Source: Ruminococcus sp. YRD2003
Lineage (GTDB): Bacteria > Bacillota > Clostridia > Oscillospirales > Ruminococcaceae
DNA length: 64,000 bases
Direction: 5' to 3'
Assembly (NCBI GenBank): GCA_900109435.1
Contig: FNZT01000013.1
Coordinates: 1-64,000, forward strand
Each line of letters starts with the position of its first letter. Position 1 is the stretch's first letter. The position numbers and the translations under genes were made by a program. Positions 47,301-53,940 of this stretch are shown piece after piece. The notes beneath the pieces are model-generated. The model was not told the origin of the DNA and did no database searches. It saw nothing but the letters and a program-made list of their open reading frames with translations.

Positions 47301-47758
47301 CGATATCACTTGTCGGCACAAGTCAGGAGCCTGTCTCCGCAGTGCCGCTCGGCGACGGCAGTTTTGCGGTGCTCTGCCGTGATTCGAGCATTTACGAGAT
47401 GACGGCTGACGGCTTTACAGGCAGGAGCTGCCGCCTCGATTTCGCTGACGACTTTGATAACGATATTCGCGAGTCCGACAGCTCTGCGGCAGCAAAGCTC
47501 GAGATAAAGCCTTCAGCGGACAATATGAGCGCATTCGTCGTATGGGACGGCTCAGAGGCTTGGCTGCTCGACAAGAGCAGATTCACGGTCCGCTACAGAG
47601 TAGACGGCTTCGCGGGAGCTCCCGCCGAAAAAAACATCGTCTTCATCGCGGACGGCGACCGCAACAAGATAGGCAGTTTCCCCATATACTCCACTCAGCA
47701 GCTCCTTGACGCCGCGAATGAATATCTCACGGCACTCGGTGAAAGGACGGACAAATGA
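44339..47758 (+). CDS. TIR-domain membrane protein with C-terminal beta-propeller
   Basis: 1139 residues. The N-terminal TIR domain (about 1-180) opens with YKAFISYRHLEPD, has IFRDVSEL in the BB-loop position and SPKYTESKWCMQEL, whose E90 in W-C-x-x-E matches the catalytic Glu of NAD-cleaving TIR domains. An Arg-rich patch precedes one membrane segment (about 196-218), followed by a Lys/Glu/Asn coiled coil (about 221-250), a helical stretch with AIKKAVEALP, and a propeller of some 840 residues with repeated D-x-x-x-G strands (YFWDPENGSLI, WRLDGATGEI, LIDRETGTI, FIDYENGDI). The TIR side should be cytoplasmic and the propeller outside, or the reverse. The next gene overlaps by four bases. NAD cleavage and a defence or signalling role are inference; the fold assignments are strong. 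Confidence 0.85.
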   Translation: MEYKYKAFISYRHLEPDMQAAERLQKLLEGYKPPKNLGKTKENWRIFRDVSELQSSSDLSEDIKNAIETSEYLIVICSPKYTESKWCMQELTRFRELHGNTNQNIITLLVSGEPQESFPEELTYTEMTTTNEKGEEVKVKVEVEPLAANIKADTLKESMKKLNTEYLRIAAPLLGCDFNDLFQREKRREAARRRRIFGGVSGILSLITIISVASAVTISGKNVQIKKQNSRIKEQNEQIELKNSELLVENAGHLAVESENLFKENELIPAIKKAVEALPADSENKPILPEAEYALSRELGMFTHSRLVPQLALRHDSAVEQLSFMGGGKSIVTQDATGIYFWDPENGSLIKKISASDNEFASESGGSSNKLTAYFDVSRDKTGTYFDSTSSPSSISYENSSVFGRIYPDYVHSVDEDEPGTGGDVYVCNSDNTVWRLDGATGEIKWKAAASEKANTYYDVIYDEKYVLRLYQDKNVMPSGVSFPGNNIYLELIDRETGTITNEVKMNEALDPTVGILMKPQIYTVRDGVVYVYSDTDSVLRAYKIDGSDIELSEELEIANQYNGGIQNVDLQFVDGDALVTSCSILAFDTSTVFSRCDKDLKAKWTSELPINYHNGGVSFLMPAEDSGYKHDVLAVMTKRTLSFIDYENGDIISNIPLDGEVIDVSFTRSGLVMFTVREGAEYVVALGHYTTGNPSDNAAYRVQTMNTALSLCSYSRDRYVTADNYSNTAYIQYVKQNRHFTDIDAGEYMYNRKVLAVSDSGEYAAVSASYFPNGTYDGNTDSITNHLFIYETSGGKLSEVTAMSGYDINSAAFIGKDTLVVNANKDGNYNGEETLIVDAVSLQAQTVPEAPKSNRTNMKFTESDDGVYYLADSERNLVYMTADGKYVEWGNTEADSVGTGREVINSTFAPMGTKAVIYAQLKEEDKKALVVFDFDSGSEKLLDFDFSADERLEVQRIFWQDENTVGVFFNNRTVSLFDIGTGKELNTISLVGTSQEPVSAVPLGDGSFAVLCRDSSIYEMTADGFTGRSCRLDFADDFDNDIRESDSSAAAKLEIKPSADNMSAFVVWDGSEAWLLDKSRFTVRYRVDGFAGAPAEKNIVFIADGDRNKIGSFPIYSTQQLLDAANEYLTALGERTDK

Positions 47759-49713
47759 ACAATAACAAGAGCCGCAAGAGAACAACGCGGCTGATATTCC
47801 TGCTTGCGGTGCTGTCGTTCCTGATAGCGACCGCGCAGGGGCTCATATACTACAATGATTATGAGCCGTTCTTCAAGTATCTGCTCGTGCTCCAGAACAG
47901 TATCAACGCTTTCGGCTTCAAGGCGTCGGTGACGATAAAGGATACGGTCGCCTTCATCAGGAATGACCCCGCCCCGCTCAAAAAGGGTATAGGCTACGCC
48001 TACTGTGTAGCTGTGTTCACAGCTCCGTACTGCACGATATCCTTCATATACAAGTTCCTCGAGCGAATACTGCGGTTCATCATCTTCTTCCGCAGGAGCA
48101 GGAAATGCAAGCATATCGTCGTTTTCGGATATAACGAAGACGTTCGCTCCATGCTCAAAAACAACAGCTCAGACCCGAAGAAGGTATGCGTACACGTCGT
48201 GACTGCCGACAGCATAGACAGCGAGGAGGTCTACCGTCTGAACAAGTCGGGCTATGTGATACACAATGCGGACGTGCTCAAGGCAAAGGAGACGGAGCTT
48301 CCTGCGCTGCTTGCCAAGACACACATCGAGGAAGCGTCGAACATCATACTCTTCGAGAGCTCGTCGATACGCAATTTCTCGCTGCTCCAGCTCTTCCGCC
48401 TCAATGAGGATGATGACCCTGACAGGATACGTCTCGCGGTGGGAGCAAAAGTGTCATGCAGATGCGAGGAGGAGGGCATAGGGCGCCTTATCGCGGAGTA
48501 TTACAACAGCGCCGCGGGGACCGACGCCTGCTTCGACCTCGAGCTTGTGGGACTGCCCGAAATGCAGATACACAAGATGTACTCCGACCACCCGCTCCAC
48601 ATGGTGTACAAGGGCACGGACAAGCCCCTCGGCGAGTGGAATGTCCACCTGCTCGTTGCGGGCTTCGGTCAGCTCGGACAGCAGGCAGTATTGCAGGCGA
48701 TGAACCTCGGTATCGTCCACGAGAGCAACAGCATAGTAATCGACGTTTTCGACACCAATGTACGTGCGAAGAAGGCGGTGTTCCTCAATCAGTTCAGCCC
48801 CGAGACCTTCGATATCAGTGACAACAGGGCAAGGCTGAAAAGTGAGGCAGCCGACGGCTTGCTGGAGATAAACTTCAACGAGCTGAACGTCGCTCATAAC
48901 ACCTTCTACGATATGATACGCGGAAAACTCGGCTCAGACCCGTATACATATGCAGTCATTGCACTTGAGAATATCGACCTTGCAGTCAACTGCGCGATGC
49001 AGCTCGAGGAGCTCTTTTCCGAGAGCAGCCTGAAGGCTCCGATACTGATGAGAATGGACACCGACCGTCGTCTTGCAGGCTATATCTCCGCGGAAAACAG
49101 TGCTCTCGCGGACGTAAGCCTCATCGACGACAGAAGCGTTGTCATCACACTTGATATGATAATCAACCGCGCGATAGACCGCAGCGCCAAGGAGTACAAC
49201 CACTTCTACAACAATATCGCCCTCGTGACCGCCGATGAAGCGGGCGCGGAGACCAACTCCGACGCCGACCCCGAGCAGGAGTGGAACCGTCTGCGGCTGT
49301 TCCGACGCTCGTCGAGCAAAGCGGCTGCATACCATGACGAGGTCAAGGACGATATAATCCCCAAGCTCGCGGAGGAGAGCGGAACACAGCTTGCCGACAA
49401 GCTCGAGGAACTCCTCGGCAGAGACGGCTCGCTCATGCGGTATACGGGCTCTGCGTGGCAGATGCGCGGCTCTGAGGAGGAGCTGCTCGACACGCTTAAA
49501 CAAGATAGTTTCGCGTATGAGCTTGCGGCTCTCGAGCATAGGCGCTGGTGCTGCTATATGGCTTCGATAGGCTGGCGGGCAGGCGAGCGCAGCGATAAAT
49601 TCCGCCGCAATCCCTGCATAGTGACTCAGCAGAAGCTTATGGAGACAAAACCTGAAATGTGCAAATATGACCTGATGTCACTCATGGCACGCTACCGCAA
49701 AATGAACGGATAA
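47755..49713 (+). CDS. Membrane TrkA-like nucleotide-binding protein with RyR domain
   Basis: 652 residues. Two hydrophobic segments (about 12-32 and 80-104) flank a region with no TVGYG potassium filter. A Rossmann-like domain follows (IVVFGYNEDV, a degenerate glycine loop), then a second one with an intact GFGQLGQQAV loop near residue 305, the tandem RCK-like layout. The C-terminal 67 residues (about 586-652) form an RyR domain with ELAALEHRRWCCYM and a conserved basic-aromatic core. RyR domains, named after ryanodine receptors, also occur in bacteria and phages, where their ligands are not settled. Its ATG overlaps the TIR gene stop (ATGA), so the proteins are made in concert. A ligand-sensing partner for the TIR enzyme is a hypothesis. 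Confidence 0.82.
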   Translation: MNNNKSRKRTTRLIFLLAVLSFLIATAQGLIYYNDYEPFFKYLLVLQNSINAFGFKASVTIKDTVAFIRNDPAPLKKGIGYAYCVAVFTAPYCTISFIYKFLERILRFIIFFRRSRKCKHIVVFGYNEDVRSMLKNNSSDPKKVCVHVVTADSIDSEEVYRLNKSGYVIHNADVLKAKETELPALLAKTHIEEASNIILFESSSIRNFSLLQLFRLNEDDDPDRIRLAVGAKVSCRCEEEGIGRLIAEYYNSAAGTDACFDLELVGLPEMQIHKMYSDHPLHMVYKGTDKPLGEWNVHLLVAGFGQLGQQAVLQAMNLGIVHESNSIVIDVFDTNVRAKKAVFLNQFSPETFDISDNRARLKSEAADGLLEINFNELNVAHNTFYDMIRGKLGSDPYTYAVIALENIDLAVNCAMQLEELFSESSLKAPILMRMDTDRRLAGYISAENSALADVSLIDDRSVVITLDMIINRAIDRSAKEYNHFYNNIALVTADEAGAETNSDADPEQEWNRLRLFRRSSSKAAAYHDEVKDDIIPKLAEESGTQLADKLEELLGRDGSLMRYTGSAWQMRGSEEELLDTLKQDSFAYELAALEHRRWCCYMASIGWRAGERSDKFRRNPCIVTQQKLMETKPEMCKYDLMSLMARYRKMNG

Positions 49714-49860
49714 GGAAAGGCTCGGCATAAGGGGCGCTTCCCCGACGGATTCGCAGGTTACCGAATTTGAACGTAAGTTCATGGCTCGGCAGCCTGCCTT
49801 TCCGCTAAGGTAGACAGCACGGGTAAGGCGCTTATGTCGGGCTTTTATTTGCGGATTTGC
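49714..49860 (+). ncRNA. Candidate structured RNA or 3' leader element
   Basis: Directly after the RyR gene stop, GGAAAGGC pairs with GCCTTTCC about 75 bases later, enclosing hairpins GGGG/CCCC, ATTCG/CGAAT, TGAAC/GTTCA closed by a GTAA (GNRA) loop, and GGC/GCC. Downstream, TAAG/CTTA and GTCGGGCTTTTATT suggest a terminator-like end. The GNRA loop only forms on the plus strand. I do not recognise the family; it could be a 3' UTR structure, an independent sRNA, or a riboregulator. Confidence 0.45.
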
Positions 49861-49913
49861 GGAAGACCACTCCATACCACCACAAGTTAAAATATAAAAA
49901 TTAATAGAAAAGC

Positions 49914-49942
49914 TTGACTTTTTAATAGCGGAGTGGTATAAT
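49914..49942 (+). promoter_or_regulatory. Promoter of tRNA-Gln
   Basis: TTGACT (49914-49919), 17-base spacer, TATAAT (49937-49942), 25 bases before the tRNA. Confidence 0.85.
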
Positions 49943-49967
49943 AATAAAGCTGAATCAATCAGTACAT

Positions 49968-50043
49968 TGGGGTGTCGCCAAGTGGTAAGGCAGCGGACTC
50001 TGACTCCGTTATTTCGAGGGTTCAAATCCTTCCACCCCAACCA
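49968..50043 (+). tRNA. tRNA-Gln (CUG anticodon)
   Basis: Acceptor TGGGGTG (49968-49974) pairs with CACCCCA (50033-50039), discriminator A, encoded CCA at 50041-50043. The anticodon loop CTCTGAC gives CUG, decoding CAG. The T-arm GAGGGTTCAAATCCTTC is normal. A minus-strand frame across it is an artefact. An integrated island begins within 300 bases downstream. Confidence 0.96.
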
Positions 50044-50074
50044 TATCGTCATGACTAAATTGATGACATAGTCA

Positions 50075-50101
50075 AAAAAGCCCGAAATATCGGGCTTTTT
50101 T
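50075..50101 (+). terminator. Terminator of tRNA-Gln
   Basis: AAAAAGCCCG / CGGGCTTTTT stem with a T-run, 31 bases after the tRNA. Confidence 0.92.
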
Positions 50102-50267
50102 GCTACCCAAATCTCGAAAAATTTACTTTGATTTTCATAGATGACATTGAGCTGTTTTAGCCATGTGTAAGGATTTGAACTCTCAAAAGTGAGAATTCAG
50201 CCCTCTCCAAAGGTCGAAATACAGGCAAATCTCGATTTTGTTGCCCCAAAATAGTATACAAAGTTTC

Positions 50268-50325
50268 GGACTCGGTTTTAGTGGTTTTCACGAAATGTGA
50301 AAACACTGGAATCGAGTCCTTTTTT
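50268..50325 (+). terminator. Long hairpin at the left edge of the island
   Basis: GGACTCG pairs with CGAGTCC and GTTTTCAC with GTGAAAAC around GAAAT, with a near-complete stem of about 23 bp and a following T-run. No gene precedes it on this strand besides the tRNA, so it may be the terminator of a lost gene or a structure belonging to the island edge. Confidence 0.7.
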
Positions 50326-50342
50326 GTTTCCTCGAAAACCAA

Positions 50343-51008
50343 GTGATAGAAAACCTATCAGCGATTTGTGAGCCGTTTCTGACGGCATCTATGATCAAGC
50401 ACAGCGACGATGAGGATAATACAGTCGAAAACCTTGAGGCAGGAGCTGAGTTTGAGGTATATCTCAAATCAGCAGGGAGCTACGACAAGGCAAAGGAAAC
50501 GGAGCGTGACTATCTCACTACTGATGAAAACGGCTTCGCTCAGACCAAAGATATGCCTTACGGCATATATACCGTTCATCAGCTCAGGAGCGTCGACGAT
50601 TCCGAGCCTGTAGCAGATTTTGACGTAAATATAGCTGAAAACGGCAAGACCTACGAATACGTGCTCAACGACAAGCCCTTCAAATCTTATATCCATGTTA
50701 CAAAGATCGATGCCGAAACGAGCAAGGTAATACCCTATGAGGGCGCAGGATTCCAGATATATGACAGCAAGGGCGAGCTCGTAAATCTCGGCACGGACAC
50801 ATATTACACCAACAGCGAAGGCTTCCTCATAACACCCGACAGCCTCAGATACGGCGAATATACGCTTGTTGAAGTGCAGGCTCCCGTGGGATATGTACTC
50901 GACAGCACTCCTGTACCGTTCACGGTGAATTCTACGAATTCAAGTGAAGAGAACGCTGTAAACGTTATAAAGGTCACGAAAGCGGATATAGCTCAGAAAG
51001 GCAGCTAA
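50343..51008 (+). pseudogene. Fragment of a SpaA/Cna_B-type surface protein
   Basis: The 221-codon frame (first possible start a GTG at 50343) encodes two Cna_B-like repeats: one with GAEFEVYLKSAGSYDKAKE and YGIYTVHQL, the other with IHVTKIDAETSKVIPYEGAGFQIYD, TNSEGF and YTLVEVQAPVGYVL. There is no signal peptide, no sortase motif and no ribosome binding site at the start, and the frame stops inside the 5' end of the recombinase gene. Intact relatives in Clostridia are long secreted pilin-like proteins, often carried by conjugative elements. This looks like an internal or 3' remnant, unrelated in sequence to the repeats of the giant adhesin. Confidence 0.75.
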
Positions 51009-52629
51009 TGTAAGGATAATCCCTGCGAAGCCGCAGGCTGTTGACAGTAATAATCAGTGTAAGCGGCTGAATGTTGCTGCGTACTGCCGCGTCAGTACCG
51101 AGCAAGAGGAACAGCAGAACAGCTATCAGGTCCAAATCGAGTATTACACAAGCTACATCAGCTCCAATCCTGAATGGTCGTTTGCAGGCATATTCGCTGA
51201 CGAGGGCATAAGCGGCACTCAGACCAAGAACAGGACGGAATTCAACCGCATGATAAGAATGTGCAAAAAGAAGAAGATAGACCTTATCCTATGTAAATCC
51301 ACAAGCCGCTTTTCAAGAAATACTGTTGACTGCCTCGACAATGTAAGGCTTCTGAAAAGCCTCGGTATAGGCGTTATATTCGAGAAAGAGAATATAAATA
51401 CGCTGACAGCACAGAGCGAGTTCATACTCGCCTTGTACAGTAGCTTCGCCCAAGCCGAGAGCGAATCCATAAGCAAAAATATAACACTCGGAAATCAAAT
51501 GGCGTTCAAGGACGGTAAGGTTAGATACCAATACTCACATTGGCTCGGATACAGAAAAGGCGCGGACGGCAAGCCCGAAATTGTTTCCGAAGAAGTTGAA
51601 GCGGTCAAAACAGTTTTCAGACTGTTCCTTGAGGGGAAATCTCATAAGGCAATCGCCAATTATATGAATGAGCATAATTATCCTAACAGAAGCTCAACGG
51701 GCTTATGGGTAAATTCAATGGTCAAGCGTATACTTGAAAACGAGAAGTATATAGGCGATTGTCTCCTCCAAAAGACATACACGGTTGACTGTATCACTCA
51801 TAAAACAGCTAAGAATAAAGGCGAAAGACCTATGTACTATGTCAGCGACTGCCACCCTCCAATAATAGACCGCGACACGTTCAACCGAGTTCAGCAGGAA
51901 ATCGCGCGGCGTAATTCCAAGCGTTCAGCAAGCACAAAGAATCCTACCGAACAGAGCAAGTACAGCAGTAAATACGCCCTGACCGAACTTCTCATTTGCG
52001 GCGAGTGCGGTACAGCTTGTAGACGTTGCCGCTGGACTTCTCATAACAGGAACAGGACGGTGTGGCGTTGTATCAAAAGATTGGAACATGGTCCGAAATA
52101 CTGTAAATCGCCCACAATAGACGAACAGCCGCTACATAACGCTATTGTAAGAGCTGTAAATGAGTTCTATAACTGCGGCGATGATGTGGCTAAGGTATTG
52201 AAATCAGCAGCAGAAACTGTCCTTTCGGGAACAATCGGCAATGAGATATCTCAGATCAAACAGCGGCTCAAGGACATAGACCAAGCTCGCAATGACTTCG
52301 TAAACCTTATAGCTACAGGAGCTACGGCTCCCGATTCCCTTGACGATGAGTTTGCAAGTCTATACAGCGAAGAAGAAAAGTTGAGCCAGAAGCTCCTTTC
52401 ACTCAAAGCTCAGGGAGAAGCCGAGCAGAATGAGCTTGTTGATAGTATAGAAACGGATATAAATAACGCTTCTTTTGAACTTGAAGAATACGATGATGTT
52501 TTGGTGCGAAAGGTCGTTGAATGTGTTAAAATACTCAGCAAAGAGGAAATATCCGTCACTTTTAAGGGCGGTTATGAAGTAAAAGCTGAACTTGAACCAA
52601 TTTCAAAAATTGCTATTGACAAATCCTGA
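50992..52629 (+). CDS. Large serine recombinase (start codon lacking)
   Basis: Resolvase domain with NVAAYCRVSTEQEE (catalytic Ser in RVST), FADEGISGTQTKNR and KSTSRFSRNTVDCLD; then the Recombinase domain, a zinc beta-ribbon (CGECGTACRRC with WRCIKRLEHGPKYC) and a C-terminal coiled coil. This is the architecture of transposon and phage integrases. The frame is open from 50992, but no ATG, GTG or TTG occurs before the catalytic Ser; the first ATG is at 51250, past the active site. At 51008 an ATG is followed at once by TAA. The 5' end is therefore damaged, uses a rare start (CTG, ATA, ATC), or depends on the upstream frame. Activity is doubtful. Its 3' end contains the promoter of the ToxIN locus. 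Confidence 0.82.
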   Translation, partial: LRKAANVRIIPAKPQAVDSNNQCKRLNVAAYCRVSTEQEEQQNSYQVQIEYYTSYISSNPEWSFAGIFADEGISGTQTKNRTEFNRMIRMCKKKKIDLILCKSTSRFSRNTVDCLDNVRLLKSLGIGVIFEKENINTLTAQSEFILALYSSFAQAESESISKNITLGNQMAFKDGKVRYQYSHWLGYRKGADGKPEIVSEEVEAVKTVFRLFLEGKSHKAIANYMNEHNYPNRSSTGLWVNSMVKRILENEKYIGDCLLQKTYTVDCITHKTAKNKGERPMYYVSDCHPPIIDRDTFNRVQQEIARRNSKRSASTKNPTEQSKYSSKYALTELLICGECGTACRRCRWTSHNRNRTVWRCIKRLEHGPKYCKSPTIDEQPLHNAIVRAVNEFYNCGDDVAKVLKSAAETVLSGTIGNEISQIKQRLKDIDQARNDFVNLIATGATAPDSLDDEFASLYSEEEKLSQKLLSLKAQGEAEQNELVDSIETDINNASFELEEYDDVLVRKVVECVKILSKEEISVTFKGGYEVKAELEPISKIAIDKS

Positions 52630-52644
52630 TTTGCAGGATATAAT
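52616..52644 (+). promoter_or_regulatory. Promoter of the type III toxin-antitoxin locus
   Basis: TTGACA (52616-52621) in the last codons of the recombinase, 17-base spacer, TATAAT (52639-52644). Transcription would begin near 52651, ahead of the tandem repeats. Confidence 0.85.
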
Positions 52645-52699
52645 ATATATGAAGATAAGTTTCGGCTTATCATATGGGAGCTTGCTCCTGTAAAAAGCA

Positions 52700-52800
52700 G
52701 TGAACCCTACTGTAAGTGGGAACTTTACAAGAGGTGAACCCTACCGTAGAAGTGGGAACTTTACAAGAGGTGAACCCTACCGTAGAAGTGGGAACTATTT
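52700..52800 (+). ncRNA. toxI: ToxI-like antitoxin RNA, three ~36-bp repeats
   Basis: Three head-to-tail units start with GTGAACCCTAC at 52700, 52734 and 52770 (periods 34 and 36) and share GTGGGAACT and, in the first two, TTTACAAGAG. A terminator and a ToxN-like gene follow. This is the layout of type III systems, where the toxin cuts the repeat precursor and each repeat RNA binds and inhibits one toxin. There are no spacers, so it is not a CRISPR array. Confidence 0.8.
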
Positions 52801-52807
52801 GAACGAT

Positions 52808-52835
52808 AAAGGCTGTGCTTGTCACAGCCTTTATT
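52808..52835 (+). terminator. Attenuating terminator between toxI and toxN
   Basis: AAAGGCTGTG / CACAGCCTTT stem with a CTTGT loop, followed by a short weak T-rich stretch. In known type III loci such a terminator keeps antitoxin RNA in excess over toxin mRNA. Confidence 0.82.
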
Positions 52836-52853
52836 TATAGAGAGGTTATTTTT

Positions 52854-53413
52854 ATGAAACAGCATCTTAAACTATATGAAATTGACATGAAATATGTTAG
52901 AGATTTAGCTCAGGTCGATGACAATGTAATGTCAGTTTCTCCTCAGATTAATAAAGATATGCGACCTTTTGTTGGTATTTTAGTATTAATAAATGGTAAA
53001 GAATATTGTGTTCCTCTAAGCTCACCTAAGCCTAAGTTTGTTAAAAAGAAAAACACTATTGACTTCATGCGAATTATTGATAATACTGTTATTGACGAAA
53101 AAGGAATGGGCAAAATAATCGGCGCATTAAATTTTAACAATATGCTTCCTGTAAACAAGGAAGTCATCTATCACATTGATTTAAGAAAAAAACAAGTGAT
53201 AACGGAAAGAACAAAGCATATAAGGAACTTCTTGTTAAACAATTGGACTGGTGTCAAAAAAACGAAGATAAACTTCTTTCTCACGCCAATCGTACATATG
53301 ATATTGTTACAAAGTATCCTGATAAATCTCGTGACCTTGTTCGCCGCTGCTGCAATTTCAAAAAACTTGAAGCGGTACTTGAAAAGTACATAGCAAAATC
53401 AAATAACGAATAA
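52854..53413 (+). CDS. toxN: ToxN/AbiQ-type endoribonuclease toxin, frame broken at A7
   Basis: From ATG 52854 the protein reads LKLYEIDMKYVRDL, RPFVGILVLINGKEYCVPLSSPKPK and GALNFNNMLPV, all typical of the ToxN/AbiQ family; the Ser and Lys of PLSSPK lie in the active-site strand. In frame 0 it then runs into an atypical hydrophobic tail and stops at 53393. In the -1 frame the expected C-terminus continues (KELLVKQLDWCQKNEDKLL ... RRCCNFKKLEAVLEKY) to TAA at 53413. The break coincides with seven A at 53186-53192; a slip at A-AAA-AAA or one extra A would give an intact protein of about 186 residues. It could be inactivated, regulated by frameshifting, phase variable, or a sequencing error. The active toxin cleaves RNA and can abort phage infection. 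Confidence 0.85.
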
Positions 53414-53502
53414 TTATACGGCTTTGAAACTGCCTATTTTTAGGCGAATAAAATGGGGTTCAGATTGCTCCACCCTTACAGCGCCGAGCGGGCGCACGCA
53501 GT

Positions 53503-53538
53503 TTCGCGGCTTAGTTTTACTGAGCCGCGAATTTTTTT
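53503..53538 (+). terminator. Terminator hairpin 1 of the decayed repeats
   Basis: TTCGCGGCTTAGT / ACTGAGCCGCGAA stem followed by seven T; similar to the rRNA-operon terminator at 478-514. Confidence 0.85.
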
Positions 53539-53603
53539 CCGCGTTCCATAGCGGATCTAAATCATTCCACATACACATGCGGCGTGTTGCCGCTCCCGAT
53601 TTG

Positions 53604-53636
53604 CGCTCCACTTTATAGTGGAGCGTTAGTCTTTTC
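53604..53636 (+). terminator. Terminator hairpin 2 of the decayed repeats
   Basis: CGCTCCACT and AGTGGAGCG form a perfect 9-bp stem around TTAT, followed by TTAGTCTTTT. Confidence 0.65.
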
Positions 53637-53678
53637 CGCGTTCCATAGCGGGTCTAAACCGTTCCATATTCAAGATTT

Positions 53679-53706
53679 AAAGCTCACGCAATTGCGTGAG
53701 CTTTTT
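53679..53706 (+). terminator. Terminator hairpin 3 of the decayed repeats
   Basis: AAAGCTCACGCA / TGCGTGAGCTTT perfect stem and T-run. Confidence 0.85.
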
Positions 53707-53788
53707 AATATGTCAATTAAGAAAAGCCCGTTTATGAACGCAATGGTTCACAGACGGTTTTTTGTTATATCGTTGGACCTGTGCAGTC

Positions 53789-53817
53789 TTGCATTTTCCG
53801 CCGCATTGATGTATAAT
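53789..53817 (+). promoter_or_regulatory. Promoter of the YwqK-like gene pair
   Basis: TTGCAT (53789-53794), 17-base spacer, TATAAT (53812-53817), about 123 bases before the ATG at 53941. Confidence 0.75.
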
Positions 53818-53940
53818 TGAAACATCAAAACAAGTCATTTTGGGGCAGTATGGATAGATCATATCTCATGAGTGATGGACAAAAGAACCACAAAGTGCGC
53901 AAGTGCATTTCATGACAATTCGGAGGAGGTTTGAGAAACT

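Larger units (their letters stand above)
53414..53788 (+). repeat. Decayed terminator repeats at the right edge of the island
   Basis: Non-coding. 53481-53540 is about 75% identical to the terminator region behind the first tRNA (457-514). CCGCGTTCCATAGCGG followed by TCTAAA and TTCCA occurs twice (about 53538 and 53635). GGTTCAGATTGCTCCACCC at 53457 resembles the 3' part of tRNA-Gln (15 of 19 bases). The area looks like remains of RNA genes or an attachment-site region; short frames crossing it are not supported. Confidence 0.55.

Noticed and set aside
47755-49713. Potassium channel assignment for the TrkA-like protein
   Set aside because: No TVGYG-type selectivity filter lies between its two membrane segments, and an RyR domain is present, so a simple K+ channel is not supported.
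49678-50052. Minus-strand 124-codon frame across tRNA-Gln
   Set aside because: It is the antisense of the tRNA and of the structured RNA region; its N-terminus is a translated tRNA.
50157-50342. 61-codon minus-strand frame left of the SpaA fragment
   Set aside because: It spans the long hairpin at 50268-50325 and shows no recognisable domain.
52700-52800. Repeat array resembling a small CRISPR
   Set aside because: Units are directly abutting with no spacers and are followed by a terminator and a ToxN-like gene, so ToxI antitoxin repeats explain them better.
53424-53820. Two short overlapping plus-strand frames
   Set aside because: They translate the terminator hairpins and repeats; the residues arise from repeat DNA.
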